NCBI GenBank assembly: GCA_031771865.1
Contig: JASISA010000025.1
Span: forward strand, 3,534,001 to 3,598,000
From: Nothophaeocryptopus gaeumannii
Lineage: Eukaryota; Ascomycota; Dothideomycetes; Mycosphaerellales; Mycosphaerellaceae
Reading direction: 5' to 3'
DNA length: 64,000 bases
Made by a program: the position numbers and the translations under genes. Below the pieces are notes generated by a model that was not told the origin of the DNA, ran no database searches, and was given only the letters and a program-made list of their open reading frames with translations. Within the stretch, counting starts at the first letter, position 1. Every line of letters starts with the position of its first letter. This document shows positions 22,054 to 32,215 of the stretch, in pieces.

Positions 22054-25000
22054 ATGGCTGCACTGAACTCGAGCCCCAGCGGCTTCTCATATGCCCAGGC
22101 CGCCAAAGGCCGTTCATCGACGGCGACGTCGCAAGCACCTTCTAGCAAGGTCACATCCGGCACTGCTACTCCTCCTACAGGCACTTTTTCGCAACTCGGG
22201 CCGAATGGCAATTGGGCCGATGATGTCGAGGCCACTGTCGGCGATAAGACCGAAGCACGCAAGGCCGCGCAAGAGCCGGCCAAGACTACGCCTGTGAAGG
22301 ACAGTGCTGTGGAGCGCACCAAGTCGGAGAGCAGACCGGTAAACAGCTCATCAGGGGTGTCATCACCCGACCTGGGTGCTTCAAGTACATCAAATACCGA
22401 TGACTCGTCATCGGCACCTAATACCACCAGCTCATCAGATACAACATGGGAGACGAAATCGCAGAACTCGGAGCCGGCTTGGATCGCCGAGCGCAAGGAG
22501 CGACAGAATCATGACCAGTCTGAGAAGACTGAGAGGAGCGAAGAGCGTCCACGCAAAAGCGGGAAGAAGGGTGGTGACAAGGAGCCCAAAGAAGCGGCTG
22601 CCCCAAAGCCAGAGCCGAAGCCCGTGTTCACTGAGGCCGCCATTCCCACGGTCAACCCATGGGCAAAGCGCATGGAAACGATCAAGGCACCTGCTGTCCC
22701 CGCTGTTCCTGCAGTTCCACAGCCTGCCAGGGCAGCGCCTGTCGCCACCTCGATGCCCAACCAGAAGGAGAACACAACACCTCCGAAGACAGAGTCACGG
22801 AAGAAGGCAAACTCCGTCACCAACATTGCCCGCGAAGTGGAGACAGCAGACGCGAGGAAGACCAGCAGCTACCAAGGTAAGCGTGCCAATGTGCGTTCAA
22901 ATACTCGTCCAGGCTCAAAGCCCACAGCAGAAACCGCGCCAGCCGAATCCACCACTGCCGCACCAGGACGAGCTGCCCAACGCGAGGTGCAGAGTCTGCC
23001 AAACCTGACCGCACCACCGCCATCCGTAAAGGATGAGACTTCATGGCCGACACCTGACAAGGCTGAGAAGCTTGATGACAAGGACCGCAAAGAGTCCACT
23101 GTCGAGAAGGAAGTCGAAGCAAACGCAGACGCAGACGCTGGCAATGCCAAGCCTCGCGAAAAGACTAAGTGGGCTCCCTTCGCTGTCACACCAACAATCG
23201 TTTGGGAGACCGAGGAGATGAACCGTCCTCGTGGCTCGGGCGAGAGAGGTGGCCGCGGAGGCGCATCTGGTCGTGGCCGAGGGTCTGTCCGTGGGGGTCC
23301 AAATGGTACCAAGGGTGGCGACCGATCTGCTGCCAAGAAGGAAGGCTCCCAGAGTGAGACTGATACAGCAAACGCTGCTTCTCAACGTGGTCGCTCCAAT
23401 ACGGTTGACCGTGAAACAATGCCACCACCAACCAAACCCGCTCGTGCAAAAACGGCTAGCGCGTCGCGAGATGGAAGCCCTGCGCGAGGTCACAGCCAAG
23501 CGAAACCATCTTCAAGCTCAGCACAAGTTGCAGAGTCTGCTTCGAAGAATGTGACCGAGACACAATGCACGAAGTCGCCGGCGGGCTTGGACTTAATAGC
23601 AATCGATGGCCAGGATGTGAAAATCCCCGAACCCATCCCTCGCGCAACTCCAAATGGCGCAAATGGGAGCAGCAGCCGCGAAGGCTCTGAGGGCGCCCAT
23701 GAACCACCATCGCGAAAGCATGAAGGCAAGAAAGACAGCAGCTATGAGGGCTTCAGCGGGAAGGAGTGGAATGGGAGCACACGCGGCAGCAAACGCGGCG
23801 GCCGTGGCCGTGGAGGGTCACGAGAGTACGTCAACGGCCACCAGGCAAACCAAATGTTCGCCAATGGTCACGTCGATCCCAGCATGTACGGTGTCCCACC
23901 ATCACCCTCTGCCTTCCCGTCACAACGTGGTGGATCCGGCTTTGCACCGCCAGGCCGTGGAGGCTGGCGAGGTAACCCACGCTCTGCATCCATACCGGTT
24001 GATGGAGTGTACAGCAGAGGCTTTGCGCCTTACGGTCCTCACGGGCGCCTTCCTCCTGTGAACACGTACTACCCGGGCATGTATGACATGGGTGGTGTTC
24101 CAATGACGGCGATGCCATATCATCCTATGGTCGAGCATCAGTATCTCATGGAGATGGTCACAACCCAGCTCGAGTACTACTTTTCCATCGACAATCTGTT
24201 GAAGGACATGTTTTTGAGAAAGCACATGGATTCGCAAGGCTTCGTCTTCCTTGACGTGGTCGCAAACTTCAACAGAATCAAGAACCTCACACCCGACAGG
24301 GAATTGCTGAAGGCAGTCTGCCTTCGATCCGATAACATCGAGATCAAGGTCGGCGACGACGGCAAAGAGCGATTACGAAAACAGGAGGGCTGGGATCAGT
24401 TTCTGCTGCCGCTCGAACAACGAGAAGAGTCTGCACAGACAGAAGGCCCAAAATCACTCTCTCGTCCTGAGTCCTCAGCGCAGCAGTTCTACCCTCCTCC
24501 GAACATGACATTCAGAGGACCTGTCTCGGCTGGCATTCCTGGTCAGCCACGAAGATCTTACGACCATGGATACCCGATGAATGGTGCATCACAGCAATTT
24601 GCGCCTTTCTCGCCACTTGCTGAGTCGCCGTATGGAGACGTCTCCAACGGTGATGAACTGCGCGGCCGTGCTGCAAAGTCACCCATTCGTGAGAGCAGCG
24701 TGTCGCCGACTCATCAGTCGCTTGCTGGGGTGGCAGACAGGAAGAACTTGGAGCCAGATGCTTTCCAGGATGAGCAAACGACCTTGCTCACCGTCGTCGT
24801 GAAGCCGAGCCCTCAGAAGCCACACCACGCGGCGTCCCGCACGTTCTCGAATGGCTCCATCGATACCCGCAGCATCTTTGGTGAGATCGAAAAGACTCAC
24901 GAAGAGGTAGCCAAGCCCGCAGCGAACGGCGAACCTACTGTCAATGGAGACCATCATGGCAGTCCCAGTTTCTCGCGCCACGCCAGTCCCAGTCTCGGCC

Positions 25001-25530
25001 GCTCTGCCGAAAAGAGCGTGGGTAACGATCTTACTCTACTCTGGGTAAAGGACAAGGAGGTTCCCCAGGAGAACCTGCCACACAACGCGACTCTGGAGCC
25101 TTACGTCCAACTGCGATACAAAGCTTTGTCCCAACGCGATCAGGCTGCCACTGGCACCTGCCCATACGACCTCGACGTTCTTTACCAATTTTGGTCGCAC
25201 TTCCTGATCCGGAATTTCAACAACAAAATGTACGATGAGTTCAAGATCTACGCAAACAATGATGCCCAGGAGCGCCACAACGGAACTGGCCTCCAGAATC
25301 TTGTGCAATTCTACGCCAAGGCGCTTTCTAGCAGCCAGCCCATCCGCGACCATATCGTTCGAGACTACGTGGAGTTGGTCAAGAACGAGCCGCCTATTCT
25401 CCAGGGCCTTGCCTTCAAGCAGCTCCGTCAGGCTTGGCGCAACGGGGCTCTCAATCTCAAGAACCGGAAGAAGCTGAACGACATCTTTGAGGCGACGTCT
25501 AAGGAGCTGCGGTCTCGCCTCGATGTATAG
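22054..25530 (+). CDS. La-related protein 1 (LARP1-like) with La motif and C-terminal DM15-type repeats
   Basis: Single exon, 1158 residues, starting at ATG 22054 (MAALNSSPSGFSYAQAAKG). The first 650 residues are disordered, Ser/Pro/Lys-rich, with RGG-like patches (RGGRGGASGRGRG, SKRGGRGRGGS). A La motif follows at about residues 690-790: YLMEMVTTQLEYYFS, NLLKDMFLRKHMDSQGFV, DNIEIKV. The C-terminal 130 residues (about 1020-1150) match the DM15 region of animal LARP1, with LDVLYQFWSHFLIRNFNNKM, YDEFKIYA..DA and QNLVQFYAKAL. LARP1 proteins bind mRNA, in animals the 5' cap and TOP mRNAs, and act in translation downstream of TOR; yeast Slf1/Sro9 have the La motif but no DM15. This gene is therefore nearer the animal architecture. 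It is likely cytoplasmic. Confidence 0.9.
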   Translation: MAALNSSPSGFSYAQAAKGRSSTATSQAPSSKVTSGTATPPTGTFSQLGPNGNWADDVEATVGDKTEARKAAQEPAKTTPVKDSAVERTKSESRPVNSSSGVSSPDLGASSTSNTDDSSSAPNTTSSSDTTWETKSQNSEPAWIAERKERQNHDQSEKTERSEERPRKSGKKGGDKEPKEAAAPKPEPKPVFTEAAIPTVNPWAKRMETIKAPAVPAVPAVPQPARAAPVATSMPNQKENTTPPKTESRKKANSVTNIAREVETADARKTSSYQGKRANVRSNTRPGSKPTAETAPAESTTAAPGRAAQREVQSLPNLTAPPPSVKDETSWPTPDKAEKLDDKDRKESTVEKEVEANADADAGNAKPREKTKWAPFAVTPTIVWETEEMNRPRGSGERGGRGGASGRGRGSVRGGPNGTKGGDRSAAKKEGSQSETDTANAASQRGRSNTVDRETMPPPTKPARAKTASASRDGSPARGHSQAKPSSSSAQVAESASKNVTETQCTKSPAGLDLIAIDGQDVKIPEPIPRATPNGANGSSSREGSEGAHEPPSRKHEGKKDSSYEGFSGKEWNGSTRGSKRGGRGRGGSREYVNGHQANQMFANGHVDPSMYGVPPSPSAFPSQRGGSGFAPPGRGGWRGNPRSASIPVDGVYSRGFAPYGPHGRLPPVNTYYPGMYDMGGVPMTAMPYHPMVEHQYLMEMVTTQLEYYFSIDNLLKDMFLRKHMDSQGFVFLDVVANFNRIKNLTPDRELLKAVCLRSDNIEIKVGDDGKERLRKQEGWDQFLLPLEQREESAQTEGPKSLSRPESSAQQFYPPPNMTFRGPVSAGIPGQPRRSYDHGYPMNGASQQFAPFSPLAESPYGDVSNGDELRGRAAKSPIRESSVSPTHQSLAGVADRKNLEPDAFQDEQTTLLTVVVKPSPQKPHHAASRTFSNGSIDTRSIFGEIEKTHEEVAKPAANGEPTVNGDHHGSPSFSRHASPSLGRSAEKSVGNDLTLLWVKDKEVPQENLPHNATLEPYVQLRYKALSQRDQAATGTCPYDLDVLYQFWSHFLIRNFNNKMYDEFKIYANNDAQERHNGTGLQNLVQFYAKALSSSQPIRDHIVRDYVELVKNEPPILQGLAFKQLRQAWRNGALNLKNRKKLNDIFEATSKELRSRLDV

Positions 25531-26891
25531 GAACACGATGAAGAAACCGACATGCTTCTCGGGCCCACATGTGAGGCCCTCAACCGCTGCGCGAACGATT
25601 CCGATACTGAAAATTGATTCGTGCGCCTTGGACCTACCAGGTCAAAGCTCTACACGCTGCTCACTGGACAGAGCGCCGCTGTGACAACTTTCTGCGTCCA
25701 GACCACCACCGCCTCACTCGACGCAACTCCTCCATCGCGACTTTTGGCTGCTGCTGCTGTTGATGTAGACTTAGAGCAGCCTTCTCTTAACGAAACTTCA
25801 CAAGCCAAGGTGCTTCCGGCGTAAAACGGCTACTGGAATTGGAACAAGCATATTCATTTCGAACCCAAAACAAAAGCATGACTTACACCTGTTGATATGA
25901 GGATCAGGCACTACGTATAGATCTCTGGGATGAAAGGACTGCAGCGGCGTCTGCGGGGTCTTACTGTTTTGTCTTTGAAATCTGTGGATGTTTGCGGTTT
26001 CAGTACGTTCGAGCGATGCTGTTATGAGACGAGGAGGTGGATACGCTGTGTTTGTTCTCATGGCCTGGCTTCCACCGAGGAGGGCTCACTAGGGCTCAAG
26101 GTGAAGTCAATGCGCCTCGTATCATACCAGATCTCGACTGCTGCTTTTGCAGATGCGGAACTTGTGCAAACAGGAACGGCTTGCTTTCTTGCGTGCTTGC
26201 TGCGCATATGCATAGCGGAAGGACTAAAAGACACTACTCAACACCGACAACAGATTCTTCCAGACGCATGCCAATGTTATTGTTCTGCACCTCGCTCTGC
26301 ACTGCAGCCGGCAGCGTCTGGCATGAGTTATCTCAAAACAGTACGAATACGTCTAGCATCGGCGTTGTTGATTGAACAAATGTGTTCTGCTTGGAGTGGA
26401 GAAATGTAGATAAGAGAATGACTACTGATTGCGCATGTATAACTAGTGGTTTGCGTTTCAATACCTCTCTGTACATTTCATGTGGTGACGACAGGAACTG
26501 GTGAGTTTCGTTCAACGAATAACAGGCAGAAGGTTGACGAAGAAGCGGACTCGCCCAAAACGGCAGCTCCGATGCCGCTCCGAGTTACCAAAAGAAATCG
26601 CGGCCGCACCGCTACCGCCATTCCAACGACTTCAAGAAAACTGCATCAGGGCGACTGACACCCTCAAATAGATTCTCTCTCCGACTTTGAGACTTCGTAA
26701 CGAATGACAAACTGTACAAGCACTACAATAACCCTTGGACGCCCGATTCTTCAAGAGCCGTAGCTACAGACAGCAGCGAAAAAGAATACATTAGACGCAG
26801 CTGCACTCATTCGCTCGCTCACAAGCCTCAAAGAAAAAGAATCACAAAGGAAATTCAAGAAGAAGAAGAAGAAGAACATCAACGAGCAAAG
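25531..26891. other. intergenic between LARP1 and the HAD phosphatase gene
   Basis: It holds the 3' UTR of LARP1 and the promoter of the phosphatase gene. A GAA trinucleotide run (about 26857-26877) lies just upstream of the phosphatase ATG, probably in its leader. Open frames of up to 159 codons near 25.9-26.4 kb have no protein-like features. Confidence 0.5.
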
Positions 26892-27632
26892 ATGGGATCT
26901 ACCGAATCAGAATGCAACTCCTTCTCCGCGCCTCCAGAAATCCACTCGTTTTCGGCTTTGCTCTTCGACATGGACGGCACCATCATCGACTCCACAGCCG
27001 CTATCGTCAAACACTGGACGCAAATCGGACGGGAAATCGGCGTTTCTCACGAGGAGATACTCAAGACTTCTCATGGAAGAAGGTCCATTGACGTCCTTGC
27101 GATTTTGGCGCCGGAGAAAGCGAATTGGGAATATGTGTGTCAGGCGGAGGGGAGGATACCGAGGGTTTGGGGCGGAGATGCGGTTGAGATTCCTGGGGCG
27201 AGGAGACTGCTGGAGTCGTTGGAAGGGAGCGCTGCTGCGCCCTGGGCGATTGTGACGTCTGGGACTCGGCCGTTGGTTGAGGGATGGTTGGAGCGGATGA
27301 AGCTTGCTATGCCCAAGTATATGGTTACTGCGGAGGAGGTGGAGAAGGGGAAGCCGGATCCGGCTTGTTATCGTTTAGGGGCGGAGAGGCTTGGGAAGGA
27401 GCACGTTCACGGAGATGAGATATTGGTTCTGGAGGATGCGCCGGCGGGGGTGAGGGCTGGGAAGGCGGCGGGGTTTAGGGTGGTTGCTGTGGCTACGACG
27501 CATGAGGTTGGGGAGTTGAAGGGTGCTGGAGCGGATTGGATTGTGAGGGATTTGAGGAGTGTTGGAATGGTTGGCATTGAGGGGGAGAAGGGGAGGGTGA
27601 TGATTGAGATTCGGGATGCTTTGTCAGGTTGA
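26892..27632 (+). CDS. HAD-superfamily sugar/glycerol phosphatase (GPP/DOG type)
   Basis: Intronless, 246 residues, ATG at 26892. It carries all HAD motifs: I = LLFDMDGTIIDST with nucleophile Asp and acid/base Asp (about residues 24-36), II = WAIVTSGT, III = the Lys of KGKPDP, and IV = LVLEDAPAGVRAGKAAG with the Mg-binding acidic pair. Length and the helical cap inserted after motif I fit the glycerol-3-phosphatase/2-deoxyglucose-6-phosphatase group of cytosolic enzymes. The exact substrate (glycerol-1-phosphate, deoxy-sugar phosphate or other) cannot be read from sequence. It converges with the phospholipase gene, with only about 137 bases between stop codons. The coding sequence is richer in G towards the 3' end than its neighbours. 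Confidence 0.9.
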   Translation: MGSTESECNSFSAPPEIHSFSALLFDMDGTIIDSTAAIVKHWTQIGREIGVSHEEILKTSHGRRSIDVLAILAPEKANWEYVCQAEGRIPRVWGGDAVEIPGARRLLESLEGSAAAPWAIVTSGTRPLVEGWLERMKLAMPKYMVTAEEVEKGKPDPACYRLGAERLGKEHVHGDEILVLEDAPAGVRAGKAAGFRVVAVATTHEVGELKGAGADWIVRDLRSVGMVGIEGEKGRVMIEIRDALSG

Positions 27633-27769
27633 TTGAAGGCAGATGGGGGCTGGAAAGGCGTTGCAGTGATGGTATAGATGACATTACACTAGATCTGGCC
27701 TGCAGTGGCTGTTTGAGATAGATGATAGATTCGTAGATGCACAAGAGTCGAAACATGGCTTGGAAGATC

Positions 27770-29752
27770 TCAAGAACTCGCTCCAGCCTTGGTCTGCTGG
27801 TGTCCACTCTCCCTCTCGGCCTTCCTCCTCAACCAGGCCTCATGCAATGCCTCCTTGATAGCTCCTGAACCCTCCTCAAAGTTCGCTTTACACACCTTCA
27901 CCAGCGTCTCCACTTGCTCCGCCGTCCAGACGAGATTATAACTGCCAGAGAACTTGGCTGTGCTAGGATCGAAATCCGGCACCGCCTTCTCGTTGGGTAA
28001 AAGTGGCATGTAGATCATGGTACACTCGCGTTCATAGATTGGAGCAGGCGGGTTACGGACCTCTCTACCATAAGAATCTACGACCTTCTCCGGTCTCGGA
28101 CAGGGAACGCCGTCGTAGAGTTGTGCGTAAAGATCCGCAAACCTGTTGGGATCTTTCTCATCCTCAGAAGGTTTCACGTCCGGATGTCGTTTGGTGAATT
28201 TCAATCCTCTCCTGCTCCCGATTTGATCGACTCGTTCCTGGAACGTATCCTTTTGCACATCCGAAGAAGCGTCCATGTTGATAATTACATCGACGTTTCG
28301 TTTTGGGTGCAGGAGGACGTAAGTAGGACAATTATTATCCATCCCGGAGTCGATGAGATGAATCCTGGGAGAGTTTTCGAGACCTGGTGGACGACCTTTC
28401 TCTGCTCCTCCTTCTGGGATAGGCGTATAATGAAACATGAAATTATGTTCATTACAAGCATGTAAAGGGTGATGATTTTGGAATTCTTCTGTCCCTTCTT
28501 TTCCTCAGAAATTGGTTATTGCGTGAGCCATCTTGTGGATTCCGTTTCCGAGGAAGTTGGTGGGGAGGTTGCGGGCTATGGTTGAAATGTAGGAGGTTAG
28601 AGGCCCTGCTGGGGCGGATGTGGCGAGACCGAGGAGGAGAGCGAGGGATTGTTCGGGGAGTTGCATTGTTGATTTTCCTTCGGAGAAGGGACGGCCGAAA
28701 CCCCATGTTGGCACCCAGGCTTCGATTTCGTCGCAGCCGACCTGAGGGGATATAAGTCTCGCGCTTCTGTTTTCCCGTTGTTTGATTCATCTCACCTCGT
28801 ACGGAGTTATTTCAAACCATTGAAACCATGCGTCTGCAGCATCTGCGTGATCACCAGAAGAATGATCTGGCTCTTTGAATGGATGCTCTTTATCTTCCCA
28901 ATCGCGCCAGGGCCTTTCGTGTCTGATGGCAGTCATAATGGGCAAAGGCTCCTTTCCGGTATCAGTGTACCCTCTCGCACTTGAATACTTATACCATGAC
29001 CTTTGAGCGCCAGCCACCTCCTTGTGGACATGATGACCGCCAGGATGGTTGACTGGATCATCCTGGAAGAGGATCCAACCTGTTGTGAACACAGCATAGA
29101 GATCCATCGCAACGGTTTGCAGTCCACTTTTCGACTTTTGTATTAGAGGCCCCAGAGTCACTCGCGCTCCTCCTGGTGCACTGAGTATCGTCCGAATGGC
29201 ATCTCCGGAAAGCGGATGATACGGCGAGAAACGCTTCTTGCAGTGTTCAATCACATTCTGCATGCTGCCTTTGCCAATGGTGTAGTATGCAGCGAGAGAC
29301 CAGCAGGATCCAGACACGCCAGAGACATAAGTCAGACAATCCCAGAGGCCGCTTCTCTTCATTTCCTCACAGTACCCCAAACAACCTATCATGGCTCGGA
29401 AGCCGCCACCAGATCCGCCAAAAGCGACTACGGGCACATCGTCCGGATGAACTTCCTGTGGGTCAATAGCGAGATATTTGGCGAAGTCGTCACGAGCAGT
29501 GAGCTTTCGCTTAGCAAGAAAGGCTTGCTCCTCCGGGCACAGGTCAAGTCCTCTCCGGACTTGGGCTACTTTCGCGACTTCCGGAAAGGTCTTCGGGTCC
29601 TGAATCTCATGCTTAACGCGGTTCTCCAGCGCCGTCATACCACCCATGATCTTGATATCGGTAATGGCTTCCGGAAAGGCCGGCTTGACGACCTTGTGAT
29701 AGAATCTCTTCAGAGGCCCTTCCTTGTTCTCGAACTTGTCGGTCACGGCCAT
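27770..29752 (-). CDS. cytosolic phospholipase A2/B-like lipase, interrupted by an in-frame TGA
   Basis: Lysophospholipase/cPLA2 catalytic-domain protein that would cleave acyl chains from phospholipids. Exons 29752-28796 and 28741-27770 (intron GTGAGA..CTCAG, 55 nt). Catalytic features: the oxyanion loop VVAFGGSGGGFRAM, the nucleophile elbow YVSGVSGSCW, and the catalytic Asp in HLIDSGMDNN. There is no secretion signal, fitting the cytosolic subgroup. In exon 2 the frame reads HAITNF, TGA (28507-28505), then GKEGTEEFQNHHPLHACNEH in the same frame on to the catalytic Asp. No donor or acceptor is nearby, so the stop separates Ser and Asp of the dyad. A Trp codon changed to TGA is the simplest reading (inferred). 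The start is uncertain: the frame is open upstream of 29752 to a possible acceptor (CGACTAG) near 29878, so a small first exon may exist. Confidence 0.75.
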
Positions 29753-32215
29753 CTTGTCAAATTCCGAGTCCAGATCATCCACCGAAGAGTTCAGATCCTG
29801 CTGTTGATGGACATCGTTCTCATATTGCCGTTGCTCTTCAGTCTGCGAGCCTCGTACATCACTGAGGTGACTGGTCAGCTAGTCGAGTAGATGCATTTGG
29901 GCCATGACGGAGAAAACCAACTTTTGCACTGGCATTGTGGAGGCCAGACTCTGTCTGAATGTGCTGTGTCAGTGATGGAATGTCGGCGGTCAGTAGTGGA
30001 GCAGCTGAAGTCCGGAACGACATGAAGTCGATCTAGACGAGAGCCGGCCATGTGGCCAAGCATTGCAACCAGATTGGCATGCAAGCTTGCTGCTGTGAGG
30101 AAGTGAGGCTCGATACTGTAAGATCAGCTCTGCACATGCTGTCCAATGGGACAAGCTAGACCCTACCACGAGGTGAGGTACAGGCTTGCGGCAATAACCG
30201 CTGCAGATGAACAAGGCACCACATGCACACTCGCGAGAATGTAGAAGTGTCCTATGAAGACTGTTGCAGCGTTGCTATAGCAGACGATCAGTTCATCATG
30301 AACCCGAACGCGTCCAGAATCAAGCGCGTGTAGATGTTGTATGTCAGACGCGAACCAAGCGCCATGCAAGCGCGAAAACTTTTGCTGCAATGTTTCGATT
30401 GAGTTGTTTCCTTCCAACCTCGTTTTCGAAACCAGGTGAATGGATGAGGGTCTTCCGAAAAGAGCAGTCGCGAGTGGTAAGAGACGTTCCAGCGGCACAT
30501 GGCGTCAACATCAACGTCCAAACCGGCACTGAGATACCGAGAGACGCCGCGCCACCTGTATCAAGAGCCGACTATTACTGGAGCCCGACGAGTCAAGTTT
30601 CACGAGTATTCCCCTGACTCGCCACTCAGACGCCTCTTCAATTGCACTCTTTCGAGCAACGTGCGCTTACTATTCCAGGAGCTGTCGGTCGGAATGACGG
30701 CGGAAGCATCCATAGAGCTGGGAATTATGGACACGCAGCGGCATGCGAAGGGCGTCATTTTCGCCATGTGTGTTTCATTGTTGCCGCGGCCAGAGCAGTG
30801 GAACGGGAGTGTCGCAGTTTGTCTCTTATTACCTAGGTTGCAAAGTGTCCCTGCCGCCTGGAGCTATATGCAAGGTACATGCTCCAACCAGAGGGCAGGT
30901 GTTACGTAGAGAGCTGTGTGGAAATCATGCGCGCTGTTGATGTCCCCTTTTTGACGCAGGCAGAGCAGCCACAGCCACACAGTGCCATGAGTGCTTATCT
31001 CGTGCCCGGCGACACGCCGAATGGCACATCACCGTATGCCGATATCACCCCGCCTGGTCATGAGCGGTCGCACAAACCCCCAGATGGCCTGTCTTGTGTA
31101 CCAGACAAAGGCGATCGACTACCTCGCAAAAGAAGTCGAGCATCTAAACCCGTTCCTCACTTAGCTCTGCCCAGAGGTCAGGCTCATCATCACTGGCGCC
31201 AACCTAGAGGTGGAGAAGCGGCAGCACACGCCGGTCGGTGGACAGCGCAGCACTCCTTGCCCAACGATGAAGCGGCGCATCGAGCAACGGCGGAGGTGTG
31301 ATTCGCGATGAACGATAACAATAATAATACCGCTACTGGTGACAGGCGCCATCTCGACTGACCATACAGGCCTCAGGGCACGCCGTGAGCATCAAGCGCT
31401 GGTATGGACGGACACGAGCAGGACTCACACAGGAGCGTCAGTTAACGTAGTATTTTTAGCATGCGAGAGGAGAGAGCTGCGGCAGACGTGCTTCCGTGAG
31501 ACAAGGTGCAGCAATCCTTTGGCCAGCTCGCCGCGCTGCACCAATCGTCGTCACTGGCCCCATGTCGCCCACCCGCTGACTTTGCGCTCCCCGTCAGCTC
31601 TCCTCCTCCTTGGCACCTTGGGTTGGAGCGTGGTGGGAAGTGGGAAGAGGGTCGATCGGGGTAGCATTCATTCTGTCGCGCCGTAGCATGCAGCACACCG
31701 CCCGACCGGGCGGCAGTCACTGGTCACTGGTCGTTGACTGGTCTGGTCTGGTCAGGTCAGGTCAGGTCGCGTTGCATTTGGTCAGGGATCTCCGGGTGTG
31801 CCAACAAGCGGCCGACAGCCTGCTGGCGTTTCGTGTTTCCTGCTTGAGCGCCCCGTCATATCTCGTCTCTCCTCCTCTACTACTACCCTTGCCTTGGATA
31901 CATACCGTCTTGTACATGCGCAACACCTCTAAGACCTCGACGTCGCCCGCCGCTCACGCTCGCTCCCACACTCGCTGTTCCGCCTCTGGAAATTCACGTT
32001 CGTTTATGCTGGCTTGCGCTGACTGCGCTGCCCCTGACTGTGCGACCCGGATCCGCGACCGGAAACGCCTGGGAACCGGGGATAGCCTGCGCTGCGCGTC
32101 GACGCTGCTGATCTCGCCTGGCAAGCCTGGCTGCGCGGCACCGTGACGGTAGCCCAACAGCGCTGCGCTCCAGCTGCGAGCGTCCGTCTGCGTGGGAGGA
32201 GAAGCGGAGACTTTC
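29753..32215. other. divergent intergenic region, long upstream region of the homeobox gene
   Basis: About 2.4 kb between the phospholipase-like gene (minus) and the homeodomain gene (plus). A possible first exon of the phospholipase gene may lie at 29.88-29.95 kb. Several open frames of 100-180 codons occur (for example 30163-30498 minus and 31610-32146 plus), without recognisable features. A long non-coding leader is common for fungal developmental regulators. Confidence 0.45.
31715..31769 (+). repeat. TGGTC/GGTCA pentamer cluster upstream of the homeobox gene
   Basis: About 55 bases made of overlapping TGGTC, ACTGG and AGGTC units, including three consecutive AGGTC copies. It lies about 450 bases before the homeobox ATG. 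It could be a slippage repeat or a cluster of regulator sites; nothing in the sequence decides. Confidence 0.6.

Noticed and set aside
30163..30498. 111-codon minus-strand frame with a hydrophobic end
   Set aside because: No signal-peptide layout, no recognisable motif, and competing open frames on both strands; treated as chance.
31610..32146. 178-codon plus-strand frame just before the homeobox gene
   Set aside because: Runs through the pentamer repeat and a C-rich leader; more likely 5' UTR.
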